This document shows positions 1-9,409 of a DNA stretch of 64,000 nucleotides, one piece after another (the stretch's first letter is position 1; each line of letters starts with the position of its first letter). The notes under the pieces are model-generated. The model was not told the origin of the DNA and did no database searches. It worked only from the letters and a program-made list of their open reading frames with translations. The stretch spans positions 288,545,957 to 288,609,956 of the forward strand of contig NC_081410.1 of assembly GCF_030272615.1 (NCBI RefSeq), given 5' to 3'. Both the position numbers and the translations under genes were made by a program. This stretch comes from Cryptomeria japonica. Lineage: Eukaryota > Streptophyta > Pinopsida > Cupressales > Cupressaceae.

Positions 1-210
1 AGGAGACTTAGGATCAAAAGTACCCCTAGCATAGGGTGCCAATAACTTTGAAGGGCAACCTATACTAGCTACTGCACTCGCCATGGAACTAGATTGGGCT
101 CCAAGATCAGCCCCATGGTCACCCCCCTCATTTTCAAGTTCAAATTCTAAATCATTTTCACTATAAGAATGGATTTCCATCTCATCCTCACTCATGTGTT
201 GGGAGCTCAT
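1..210 (-). CDS. N-terminal part of an unidentified acidic ORF, cut by the window edge
   Basis: An uninterrupted 70-codon frame runs leftward from an ATG at 208-210 off the window edge. The peptide begins MSSQHMSEDEME, is rich in Asp, Glu and Ser over the first 40 residues, and then has a Ser/Ala stretch followed by LLAPYARGTFDPKSP. I do not recognise the family. It lies divergently against the decayed copia gag that starts near 266. It could be the start of a transposase or of another captured gene fragment. It could also be chance, since 70 open codons in 210 bp is only moderately unlikely, but the composition looks protein-like. Confidence 0.35.
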   Translation of the reverse strand, partial: MSSQHMSEDEMEIHSYSENDLEFELENEGGDHGADLGAQSSSMASAVASIGCPSKLLAPYARGTFDPKSP

Positions 211-265
211 TGTGAAATTGACATTGCATTTGAGGAATGATTTGGTTGTGCTTATCTCCATTTGT

Positions 266-1265
266 AGCATTAAACACATCTAAAGCAACAACAACTGCTG
301 ATTTGATGAGAGTATATTAGATAAGTTGTATGAAAAGCCTTCAGCATCAAATAAGGTATTTCTAATGAAGTGGTTGTTTAATTTGAAATGGTTGAAGGTA
401 GTTATGTGCCAGACCATTTAAATTAATTTAATAATATTACCAATTAGTTATCTTATGTAAATGTAGTTTTTGATGAAGAGATTCGAGAACTATTAGTTTT
501 GTGTTCTTTGCCAAAAAGATGGAATAGTTTGGTTATGGTAATCAGTATCTTTGTTTTTGGTTCAATTACATTAAAATATGATGATGTTGTTGGTGTAATC
601 CTAAGCGAAGAAATGTGAAGGAAGAGCACATGTGAGATTCCAACATCGGGTAATGCTTTGAATGTAGAAGATAGAGGAAGATCAAAAGAAAGAGAGAAGA
701 GTCCAAGAGGTCATAGGAAATTGCGAGGAAGATCAAAATCCAAAGGTAGAGATATTGGTTGCTGGTATTGTGGCAAGCAAGGTCACATCAAAAGGAATTG
801 CTAGTCTTATAAGAAATATGTAAATCAATGAAAAGAAGATGAAGCCAATGTAGTTTTCAAAGAAGACGATGGTGTTCTTATTCTAACCTCTGAAGAAATT
901 ACAATTGATGTTTGGGTGTTTGATTTGGGAGTTTCATTTCACGCCACTTCGTGAAACGAGTATTTCAAAAATTTACAAAGTGGTGACTTTGGTAAGGTTT
1001 TTCTTAGAAATAATAAATCATGATATTATTGGCAAAGGGGATATTTGGTTAAAATTGAAAAATGGAAATAGTTGGCTGGTACAGGATGTTAGATATGTTC
1101 CTCAACTCAAACAAAATTTAATTTCAGCTGCACAATTGGGCTCTCAAGGATGTGAAGTCACTTTTGAATCCAATAGATGTAAATTAACAAAAGGAGCCTT
1201 GGTAATTGCTTGGGGTAGAAAATTAGGCACCCTATATGTAGTAGAGAGTCACCTTGAAGTAGGAG
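266..1265 (+). pseudogene. Ty1-copia gag-protease remnant
   Basis: Read across frames, 290-650 matches copia gag (UBN2 type): LDKLYEKPSASNKVFL at 328-375, later KYDDVVGVILSEEM. A zinc knuckle CX2CX4HX4C (CWYCGKQGHIKRNC) sits at 760-801. From 905 one frame stays open for 222 codons: the aspartic protease site should read DSGAS but reads DLGVS before FHAT, so catalysis is lost. The core then continues through SWLVQDVRYVPQLKQNLIS, as in TNT1-like proteases, to GTLYVV near 1245. From about 1270 the same open frame runs into unrelated sequence, marking the junction with the captured fragments. Several frameshifts and stops precede 905. Confidence 0.8.
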
Positions 1266-1269
1266 TTGT

Positions 1270-1600
1270 TCATCCCACACTAACTCTTTCATTGCCTATA
1301 AAATCTCTGTCACTATGTGAGGCCTTGGCTGCTTGGAAGAGGGCTTTGGACCAATCTGAAAGCGAGAAGACTCGTGCCAATGAGCTGGACCAAGCCTTCA
1401 ATGAGGCTTCATGTGAGATGGGCAATTTAGATGATGTAGCTGATTCAATCATTGAGGAATTCCTTAGCATGTTGGAATCTATTATAGTTAAAGACATTAA
1501 TGATAATGGTAGAGGAGAATATAAATCTGTGGAGGACAACTTTCAAACCAATTCTGGAATTATAGAGCCTTAAAAAGCATGGAACCAGAGCTCATTTGAA
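1270..1600 (+). pseudogene. Unidentified captured coding fragment, acidic and coiled
   Basis: The frame that carries the copia protease continues here with non-retroviral protein: CEALAAWKRALDQSESEK, then NLDDVADSIIEEFLSML, ending in a stop at 1571-1573. It is Glu/Asp/Ser rich with heptad-like leucine and alanine spacing. The DDVADSIIEEFLSML segment resembles a short motif seen in PMI1-type (NT-C2) plant proteins, but the match is too short to name the gene. It lies directly upstream of the HSA32-like fragment and is probably another captured host exon. It could alternatively be unusual element-encoded sequence. Confidence 0.4.
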
Positions 1601-1629
1601 GGAGCTAAATGTGGTAAAGAAAATTGCAA

Positions 1630-2018
1630 GAATATAGAGTTTTTAAAGGCATAGATTCGGCTATTCACAATTGCAATAATTTTCAAGACATTTTTGAGAT
1701 GTTTGGACCATTTGTTGATGGATTGAAGTTTGATGGAGGATCATATAGCTCCATGCCAAAAACATTTATCAATGAAATTATAGGCATAGCTCACAAGAAC
1801 AATGTTAATATTGGTACCAGTAATTGGGTTAATCATTTACTATAGAGAGGGCCTAGTGTTTTCAGACAATATGTGTAGGAATGCAAAGACTTGGGTTTTT
1901 ATGTCATAGATTTGAATATTGATTCACTCATGATTCCTGTAGAGAACCTCTTGTGGCTGATTAGGATGATAAAGAGTGAGAGGTGAAAAGTAAAGCCTAA
2001 ATTTGGGATACAGTTTGA
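1630..2018 (+). pseudogene. HSA32: HSA32-like (phosphosulfolactate synthase family) fragment, N-terminal half
   Basis: HSA32 is a plant heat-induced protein of the ComA/phosphosulfolactate synthase-like TIM-barrel family. The frame at 1624-1845 contains IFEMFGPFVDGLKFDGGSYS, matching the signature block GQFVDGLKFSGGSHS of the Arabidopsis protein as I remember it, followed by PKTFINEIIGIAHKNNVNIG. After a stop the match continues as RGPSVFRQYV, ECKDLGFYVIDLN, ENLLWLIRMIKSE and KPKFGIQFE up to about 2018. In-frame stops at 1843 and 1876 and others make it non-functional. It is followed by an LTR-type insertion, after which the same protein resumes at 3071. The upstream flank is another foreign fragment, so this is a transferred piece and not a native locus. 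Confidence 0.8.
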
Positions 2019-2666
2019 GGCAATCAATAATAAATAATAACAATACTATCAAAATACAATAGAATAGACAATGACTAATAAGAAGCCTATTTAAGCATCG
2101 CGTATATATTACGATCCTAATAAGACTCCCCAAAGGAAAGAAAAAATGTATCATTAACCCCAAATCATTTTGTAGAGGATGCGATTTGTTTATATTATAG
2201 GGAGATGCGATCTGTTTGGAATGATGCAACCTTTTCTCTGGTAAGATATAAGAAGTCACTGAAATCGTCCACAGCAGGGAGGTGGAACGAGGACGAGATT
2301 AACTATTTAGGGGAAGATTACAGGGAGAGGAGATCAGTACCGTTATTAATTACACGCAGTGACATCCTTGTCTTGGGTGGTATACATAGGAATGTATATA
2401 ATACGAATGCTTAATATATAAAACTGATAATGTTATCGGTTTTATATAGAATTTAACAATAATACTAAACTGCAATATTCATAACAGTGGCAGACCAGAT
2501 CTGACACAGTCAGATCTGTCTGTCTTTAGCAGCTACTTACTATATTAATAAACTAGGTTTGAAAGCACTAATATTAATGATTTATTAAAAAATAATTAGC
2601 AGACATAAGTAATTGGTAATATTACTTATTTAATTATTTTATGTGTATATACTCAAATGAGAATAA

Positions 2667-2764
<98 letters not shown>

Positions 2765-3069
2765 TATTAGATTGTAAATCAGAAAGAGTCCATAAGATAA
2801 AAGACGATAAGGAGGATATGTTTATATGTATAATCATTGTTACTACTATCAAAGGAAATGTTTTCATGTCTGGACATCATAATTGGTTTGACACTTGCAT
2901 TAAGAATTATGAATGTAGGATAGATGAACAAATTATTTATAATAGTTAATTGGTTGGGCAATGGATTCCGGTTAAGATGGAAATGTCTCCCAATATATTT
3001 TGTTTGAGTCATAAGTATATTGAAATAGATTGATTATGGTTTAAACATGTCCCAGTAGGGGACATTACA
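2016..3069. mobile_element. LTR-type insertion inside the HSA32-like fragment (family C)
   Basis: The right end reads AGGGGACATTACA at 3057-3069, the terminus shared by the solo LTRs of this window, and HSA32-like coding resumes at once. The segment 2338-2490 is clearly related to 23000-23170 of the solo LTR at 22573-23646 (conserved blocks GCAGTRACATC, TTGGTGGTAT and TGATAATGTT). The left end is not the expected TGTAATGTCCC. Coding homology stops at about 2018, so the 5' terminus is deleted or diverged and no TSD could be matched. A (TA)n microsatellite has expanded inside it. An intron origin is possible for the leftmost bases. Confidence 0.6.
2668..2762. repeat. (TA)n microsatellite
   Basis: About 47 uninterrupted TA units, lying within the family C insertion. 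The neighbouring copy at 22573-23646 has no such tract at the equivalent place, so the expansion is specific to this copy. Apparent Tyr/Ile-rich reading frames across it are artefacts. Confidence 0.97.
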
Positions 3070-3070
3070 A

Positions 3071-3366
3071 GTGGACAAATTACTTGGGTCCTTTGTTTAT
3101 CCTCCTAAGCAGAAAGATATGATCAAAGATGTGGATTTATTAATCAGGAAGATGGAGAGGTGCTTGGACGTTGGAGCAGATTTAATCATGATTGATGTAG
3201 ATGGTGTAAGCAGATATTCAGAGTCATTGCACACTGATGCTATAGCAAACATAATTAGGCATCTAGGCCTTGAGAAAACTATGTTTGAAGCATGCAGTAC
3301 AAAAATACTCGAGTGGTCTGTGGGAAGATATGGATTGAGGATTAACCTCTTCGTGCATCATTCTCT
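3071..3366 (+). pseudogene. HSA32: HSA32-like fragment, C-terminal half
   Basis: Open frame from 3071. GSFVYPPKQ corresponds to the family segment before the helix DVDLLIRKMERCLDVGADLIM (family: DIDLLIRKAERCLEAGADTIM), then IRHLGLEKTMFEA and VGRYGLRINLFVHHS. This covers roughly the second half of the barrel, up to the conserved NLYVDHS block. The order and phase agree with the first half at 1630-2018, so both derive from one captured copy split by a later insertion. Immediately after HHS the sequence changes to aconitase. The usual C-terminus after VDHS is missing. Confidence 0.85.
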
Positions 3367-3558
3367 TGTAGGTAAATTTATTAAATTTATGGTGATGGTA
3401 TGGATAAATTGTCACTTGTTGATCAAGCAACTATTGAATATGGAGCGACCATGGGATTCTTCCTTTAGATCATGTGCCTTTGGAGTATGTGAATTTGATT
3501 GGCCATAGTGATGAGACAATAAATATGATTGAGGCTTATCTTCGTACAATTAGTGCTG
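3367..3558 (+). pseudogene. ACO: Aconitate hydratase fragment
   Basis: Aconitase isomerises citrate and isocitrate in the TCA and glyoxylate routes. Across two frames the sequence reads VGKFIKF, then [42 protein letters not shown] and MIEAYLR. These match, in order, the conserved aconitase stretch GKFVEFYGEGM / [24 protein letters not shown] / MIEAYLRAN. About five residues (the ANMSP block, which includes family-conserved positions) are missing after ATI, and at least two frameshifts are needed. The Fe-S cysteine regions are not included. It is fused on the left to HSA32-like and on the right to dihydrolipoamide dehydrogenase sequence without spacer. Whether introns were removed needs comparison with the source gene. 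Confidence 0.85.
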
Positions 3559-3768
3559 GTGTGAAAGTGGGACAATTCGAAATTGATGTCTTTACAATGA
3601 TGACATAGAAAACAAAGGTTGTGACTAGTCTAACAAAAGAAATTGAAGGGTTTTTCAAGCAAAACAAAGTTGCTTATGTTAAAGGTGCTATAAAGATTGT
3701 ATCTAGAAGTGAAGTATCAATGGATCTTTTAGACGGTGGAAATAGTACTGTGAAAGGGAGAACAAAAA
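3559..3768 (+). pseudogene. LPD: Dihydrolipoamide dehydrogenase (E3) fragment
   Basis: LPD is the FAD-dependent E3 subunit shared by mitochondrial 2-oxoacid dehydrogenases and glycine decarboxylase. After a one-stop segment [16 protein letters not shown], the frame from 3621 reads TSLTKEIEGFFKQNKVAYVKG, then SRSEVSMDLLDGGNSTVKG. This corresponds to the plant mitochondrial segment around MMAQKDKAV / LTRGIEGLFKKNKVTYVKG / TIDGGNTVVKG. The TAG at 3607-3609 replaces the Gln of MMAQK (CAG to TAG). Only about 65 residues are present and the match stops exactly after VKG, before the family's KHIIVATGSD. The redox disulfide and dimer interface are absent. Confidence 0.85.
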
Positions 3769-4020
3769 ATCCGAATATGCATTCCTCGTTTCTTAACCAC
3801 CCCTGAAGCTTAGGAGAGGAAGATGACGGGCTTCTAGATGCTTTGTTCAGGGTTGCAGAGTAGGGGAACAAAGGAGTACGTGACCATGTTGTGTATGTGT
3901 TTAAGGGTTCTTTAATGGATGGAGGAATGTATTTTGCACCTGTAGAGTGTGGTGTTCCTACTTGTGGATTAATGGGTTAGTTTGTGCTTGAAAAAGTAGT
4001 AAGATAAGATTTTTCGATAA
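3769..4020 (+). pseudogene. Further unidentified captured fragment
   Basis: After the LPD match ends, protein-like sequence continues with several in-frame stops: DDGLLDALFRVAE, then GVRDHVVYVFKGSLMDGGMY and FAPVECGVPTCGLMG. The clustering of readable segments in one frame suggests a real coding ancestor, but I do not recognise it. Its position between the LPD fragment and the copia 3' end implies a fourth or fifth captured gene piece. It could instead be the 3' part of the element's own sequence. Confidence 0.35.
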
Positions 4021-4182
4021 GAGATTTTTGCAATCACTTGGAAAAGACTCATCTGAAGTGTTCTTGAACAAAATTTGGAGGAGTTAAAGTCTTGCATATT
4101 TTCTTTGTGGCTGATTACAATGTGAGATTAAGAATGGAAATACAGGGGATATCATTATTCGTAGCAATATGCATTCGATTTC

Positions 4183-4193
4183 AAGTGGGAGAT
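4183..4193 (+). other. Ty1-copia polypurine tract
   Basis: AAGTGGGAGAT lies immediately before TGTTGAGG. The string CAAGTGGGAGATTGTTG is the standard plant copia junction of PPT and 3' LTR, and defines the LTR start. Confidence 0.85.
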
Positions 4194-4460
4194 TGTTGAG
4201 GATGTGAAGTCCAACGATCATGTCCATTCCTTTCTTCTTCTCCCCGTCTCTTCATATTTGAAGAGTTAAACATTTGTATATAAGAATGGGTGCAGATTGT
4301 GTATTATGCATCTAAGAAACAATGAAAAATATACTACCCTGCTTGAGAGCAGATGTAACCGTATTAGAGAACCACTATAAATTTGGTGTTGTGTCTTGTT
4401 TGTTTTCTGAATTTCTAATTTCGTTTTTGATTTCGTTTATTTGCTATTAGTTGTGTAACA
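4194..4460 (+). repeat. 3' LTR of the gene-capturing copia element
   Basis: It starts TGTTGAGG directly after the PPT. A TATA-like TATATAAG at 4277-4285 and A-rich sequence at 4313-4330 fit U3/R. The end is placed at GTAACA (4455-4460) because it pairs imperfectly with the TGTTG start; an end at CTACA near 4474 is also possible. No 5' LTR is in the window for comparison. Confidence 0.6.
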
Positions 4461-7170
4461 ATTTGCACTCTACACAAACTCAATCCACTGTAGATAAGAC
4501 CAAAGAAACTCCTTTCAAGAGGTTAAACCAACATTTGCTAAACACTCCCAAGCATACACACGTATCCACATCCAAGAATTTGCACCAAACAATAAAATCG
4601 ATAATTGTAATTGAACACCCAGCAAGGACTCTTGATTCTCCTATGATTTCTTTAAGCACCACGATTTTGGCAAAAGCATCACAAAAATTCCAAAGAAGAA
4701 TCCATGTCTCCTCTTTGGGAAGTCAAATGAAATTCCCACACACCATCAATGCATCAAACTTTGTCTTTTGTGAATAAGAGTAATGATTCTAAAATACCCA
4801 CGTATTCCTCAAATTCCCTAAGAACAAAGATAGTGCCTAACAAAGATTTTTGACTATTCAAGGCCATGTAGGCTCTTGGGACTTTAACCTTCAGATAATG
4901 ATAGAAAGAAAGCTGACTCCAAAGAGACAAAAACTCCTTATGCCATGATAACTGGAAAATTCAAATAATGCCAAAAACTAGTTCCTTTCACCATGTCACT
5001 TTAGATTGAAAGATTAATATTTTTTTTACCTTCAAGGCTTGTGGCTGGTGAAGGAGGCTCAATTTGTCTTTTCTAGAAAATTTGTCTCATTTGCATATTT
5101 GTCTTATTTGTTATTCCTTATCTTTTACCTACGATTTGTTTTCTTCTGTTTTTTTTTTTTCTCTTGCACTACCTTAATCTCCTCAGACCTCCACACAAGC
5201 AAACACTAATTAAAAATTTATAAACCTTATGCCACAATAAGGGACTAGCGACCAACTTCATTCATTTTTACTACTTCAAGCCAACGTCACATCTTCTTTT
5301 GTCTTCTAGTGCTAATCTCAACTCGACTAGCTTCCCAGAATCTCTCCAATCATATCACCTTCAAAGGGGGAAAACTCAACCACAACCACATAGGAAATCT
5401 TGTTCTTTCTAGGAAACCCAACAAACTTAGGTCAAACTGAAATGATTTCAAAACTAACAACTTCAATCATAACTAGAATTATCAAACAATAAACCAATCT
5501 GCCATCAAACCTAGAAGAACACCTTTTTGCCCAAGTTGAGACTCAAAGTGAATCCCATAGCATCAACAAGGGTGAATCTCTCACTACTATAGTAGATCTT
5601 CTTCAGAAGAATTTCCATCTTCCTGAAGGTTGAAACTAACAATCCTCAAAACCCCAGGGGTTTCTACAGAGACAAACTAACATAATCTTCAACACATCCC
5701 AAATGAGCTCCTCAAATGCCTTTTAATACATTTCCTAACTTTTGGAAATAACCATTTAAATTCATTTCATCTAATTAAGCTCCCATTTTACTCTGAAAAT
5801 GACCTTTTCATTTTACTTGAGGTCTCTGTTAAAAGCGCCCACAATTTAAAATTTTCTGTCCCAATCTCGGCAAGCTATGCCACTAAGGTGATTGTAACAT
5901 ATTTTAATATAATTTTTAGCATCCTTAGTAAAAATAATTAAACTAAACCATTAATGCACCAAATTAGTGATCAGAATCAAAATCTAATTGCACTAGAGTG
6001 ATCCCAATGAAGAATAATGACAAATGGAGCTAACCAAACAACTTACTATAAATATATGTCGTCTCCAAGATTCTTGGATTCCAAAGTGAAAACCAAAAAA
6101 TAACTTCTGAAAGATGCATATGAGTCCTCTAGATCGCTTGAGCTCATTGGAATCATCAAATAACTTATCTAACCAAACAAACACCCACCGAAAATGTAAA
6201 ATGCAATTGCAGTGCAAGAAAACCCTATAATTGGGACATTACAAAGAAGCAAGGAAATATGAACTAGATTAGTCAGGCACAACTTGAATTTTGTGACGTG
6301 GGAATAGATATCTTTGGCGCAACTGTATCTTTGTTGGTTGGGCCAATACTATTCAAATTGTGGGCCTTTCTAGCATTGGTGTGGATATGGAATTGCTAGA
6401 AGCTCCCATTTATAGCACAAGAATCTCCTTCTTCGTGAATCGATCATTTCTTGTGCGTGGCATCTCAAATTCCAATGCGGGTCAAGTTTGTGGTCATTGA
6501 TGGTTGCCTTTGGAGTATGGTGTTATCTTTGGGAGTGGATAAATCTTGGAGTATTTTATATAGCTTACTCTTGTGCTTAAGACATCAAGAATTTTGAGTC
6601 TATTTTTGAATTTGGAAGTTTCTAAAGCTGTGTGACTTCATGTCGTATTTGATATATTTTTTGAGCACATAGTATGGTCTTGAGTCATGAGTTTGGGAAC
6701 AGTAGCGTGGAAAGTTATTTGGTTGTGGCATTAGAGCTTCCAAGTAGCCAATGTTCTTCCTTTGTGGGTAATGGTTGGTAACAACTCTATTTGAAGAGCA
6801 GTTTCATATCATGGCCATTTATTTGGTGAAGGCACTCTCCAACAACAAGCACTTAGTCCTTACATCAGTTCATTCTTCATGTTGTTCATTGTTGAGCATG
6901 GAAAATAATAGGGTGCAATGAATACCTATAACACTTTCAAGACAAAATTATCTTTCCCATATTGAGTATTGCAAAAATAATATTTATCGTATTCATAACA
7001 TTTGATGCTATTATTATCTTTGATTTGTGCTCTTCCTCTACTTCCCATTGATGAATGTTAATATGAATGAAACATTCACACAGAAAATCAGGCAAGACAT
7101 TTACATTCAAAACCATTCATTCAGCAGTAAAAGTTAAAGCATAGCACTGTCGTATCTTGTGATCCAGATT
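4461..7170. other. Intergenic stretch without a recognisable gene
   Basis: Only short chance frames are found. An isolated GGGACATTACA at 6233-6243 equals the 3' terminus of the solo LTRs, but no partner start with a matching 5-bp duplication (expected AAGAA) was found. 6250-7140 has a G/T-biased plus strand and no protein homology that I recognise. Confidence 0.5.
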
Positions 7171-7283
7171 GATGAGTCGAGGCTGCTACTCAGGGGGAGT
7201 AGTCAATGAGTCAGTTTTGTGAGTTAGTTTTATGTTTTGATTGCAAATATGTGTCCTTGTCATTGATATCAAAGGGGAGGTGG
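7171..7283 (+). mobile_element. 3' untranslated relic of a Sirevirus-type copia element
   Basis: CTCAGGGGGAGTAGTC at 7187-7202 followed by TTGTCATTGATATCAAAGGG and the purine tract AAAGGGGAGGTGG ending at 7283 resembles the 3' UTR and PPT of plant Sire/Maximus copia elements. No LTR could be delimited, because GA-rich repeats follow. Only a short relic. Confidence 0.4.
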
Positions 7284-7423
7284 TAGGGTGACAAATAGCT
7301 CTTTTTCATTTATCTCTGATGCTGTGAGATTCTTGACTGAGCACTTGTGGCTTAGCATTTGAGGGCAAGGTGTGTTCTTTTGATATAAATTTCAAGTGCA
7401 TATTGAGTAAGGTCTTTATAGGT

Positions 7424-7828
7424 AAATATAGAGATAGAGATAGGGAGGAAGAAATAGGGTATGTGTTTGTATACGAGTTAGAGAGAGATTAGGAGAGATA
7501 GAGGGAGAAATGGAGTGAATAAGAGAGATAAAGAGATATACATAGAGAGGGAGAGGGAGAGATGGGAAGATAGAGATAGAGCGTGGGCAAGGGTGAGCGA
7601 TAAAGGAGACGATGGAGACAACTAACAAAGAGAGGAGAGTGGGAGAGAGGGGAAATAAAGAGATATACAAAGAGATGAGAGTGGGAGAGGGGGGAAATAA
7701 AGAGATATACAAAGAGAGGAGAGTGGGATGGAGAAACAAGGTGTGTCTATGTGTGAGAGTGAGAGAGAGATATAAAGATGTAAATAGGAAGAAAGAAACA
7801 TGGTGTGTTTGTTTGTGTGTGAGAAGTG
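7424..7828. repeat. Purine-rich GA/GATA/GGGA repeat tract
   Basis: Degenerate units such as GAGAGATA, GGGAGAGG and AAAGAGATATACAAAGAGA make an almost pure-purine plus strand. The same composition resumes at 15524, right of the chromovirus, so the element inserted into this tract. The long frames seen on both strands here are low-complexity artefacts. Confidence 0.9.
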
Positions 7829-9263
7829 TGTCATGTCCCCTCCTTACCTTTGTCTAGCAGAGCCATGCGAGTCAGCTTATTATGGGATCTTGTAGGCTGA
7901 CAGTGGTGGATAGAGACTCAGTGAGGATATTCAGTGTTTCGGATTTGGTAAACTGGCAGTAGTAGACCAGTTTGGAGCAGTTCCTTAATTTTAGGAGGCA
8001 GTTCCTACATTTGTGGAGGCTATTCCTACTATTTAGGAGGTTTTGACAGTATCCAGGGTTGGGTTTCCATGAGACTATTCCTTGGTTTCAGTTTCAGAAG
8101 ATTTGGGTATGTTTCCTAGTTTCTAGGAGCATCCCTAGATTTTAGGGATAAGATTGCCAGTGGATCCATGATTTCCGACTTCAGTCACAAACAGGTGGCA
8201 GGTTTCATTTCAGGCTTTTGGAGTCATTTGAGCCTTCTGCAGCTATTTGGGTTATATTTTTAATATATTTAAATATTTCCTAAGTTGGCGTTTAATTAAT
8301 TAAATAAGACTATGTTTATAGCCATTTTGGAGTAATAAGGGGTTTTTGGCTTCATCTGGATGCATATGCCCATGTGTTATAGCTCGTTGGAAAGGTCTTG
8401 AACTTTTCTAAATGTTTCCCATTTGTCAGGGACCCTTTTGATGAACGAAATTCTTTTATATTTAAAAAGTGGCGTTTTCTCTATACTTGGTGACTAAAAA
8501 TGAGAAATAAGACTTTATAAGCCTAAGCACACTTTTCATACACTTTTAGGGTTCGAGCTAGAGCGGAGGAGTTATAAGGAGATGGTAACCTAATTATGAT
8601 GTATCTTTTACACATTTTCATCTTTGATTTGGAGAATTTGCTCTGGAGAGCGATTCAACATCTGGGACGAAAACCCCAAGGTCTTGCCTGTCTGGGACGT
8701 AGCCCCCAACACACTGGTTATTTGGTTCTTGTATTCAGTTTTCAATGCCTTAGAGTTGGTACAACATCTTTTCTGGAGGATTCAGTGGATAGAGTTAGGG
8801 TTCAGCGTGGAGATTGGGGTTTCCAGCTTGGCATCACCTAACAACTGTACGATCGTACTTTGCATCCGTTTCTCTTCCCACGTGGAGCTATGTAAGAGCT
8901 TGGATGTTTGCCACAGCTTCCTTGATTACAGTATTCACTCTTCATCCAGGTTGGACTCATTGCATATTGTAATCTTCCTGGAATTGTTTGGAATCACTAT
9001 CTGGATCATTATTTGATTTAAATAATAGAAATCTGCTTGGTATGATTCTGATTTGGCTATGTATGAACATTTATTTCTAGTACTCTTTTCATGTACTTGT
9101 TCTTCAATTATTACTTGCTAAAAACTATCAAAACATAAAAAGAACTCAACCTTCTGCAACTTCTGTCTATTTCTGGAAGAATATAGTAATAAACAGGAAA
9201 TTCAAGTAAAATAATTAAAAAAACTACAACAGATCAGCGAAGGGATCCATCAAGGATCTTTCA
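7829..9263 (+). repeat. 5' LTR of chromovirus A
   Basis: 1435 bp, starting TGTCATGTCCCCTCC and ending GGATCTTTCA just before the primer site. It aligns end to end with 14102-15518. The start shares the motif TGT(A/C)ATGTCCCC with the solo LTRs elsewhere in the window, but the end does not. Frames of 80-130 codons inside it occur in both LTRs without protein similarity and are not genes. Confidence 0.97.
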
Positions 9264-9264
9264 G

Positions 9265-9276
9265 TGGTATCAGAGC
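9265..9276 (+). other. Primer binding site, initiator Met tRNA
   Basis: TGGTATCAGAGC, complementary to the 3' end of plant initiator tRNA-Met, one base after the 5' LTR end. Confidence 0.95.
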
Positions 9277-9409
9277 TATTTGCCTACCAGTCTATGGGGC
9301 TAAGTTTTATTTTTCTTCTATGCATCTGAGAAGAAGTGACTTATACAGATACTATACCCGTAGAAGAGCTTAGTACGAGTGTGAGAGTAGGAGAGAACAG
9401 GAACCTATC

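Larger units (their letters stand above)
255..4460 (+). mobile_element. Ty1-copia element carrying host-gene fragments (5' end outside window)
   Basis: Order on the plus strand: copia gag (about 266-800), protease (905-1265), then about 2.8 kb of non-retroviral coding fragments, then a copia polypurine tract (4183-4193) and a 3' LTR starting TGTTGAGG at 4194. No integrase, RT or RNase H of copia type is present between protease and PPT. The replacement of pol by fragments of several unrelated cellular genes matches the known architecture of maize Bs1. The 5' LTR would lie left of base 1, so target duplication and completeness cannot be tested. A later LTR-type insertion occupies about 2016-3069. 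All frames carry stops, so it is not coding-competent as it stands. Confidence 0.72.

Noticed and set aside
2634-2949. Long Tyr/Ile frames on both strands
   Set aside because: They are translations of the (TA)n microsatellite.
6233-6243. GGGACATTACA as the end of another solo LTR
   Set aside because: No TGTAATGTCCC-like start preceded by AAGAA was found upstream, and the body matches none of families A-C.
7416-7857. Several overlapping 60-110 codon frames
   Set aside because: Low-complexity purine or pyrimidine repeats read on both strands.
8624-9016. 130-codon frame, with a partner at 14965-15270
   Set aside because: Both lie at the same place in the two LTRs of chromovirus A, in U3/R sequence, without protein similarity.
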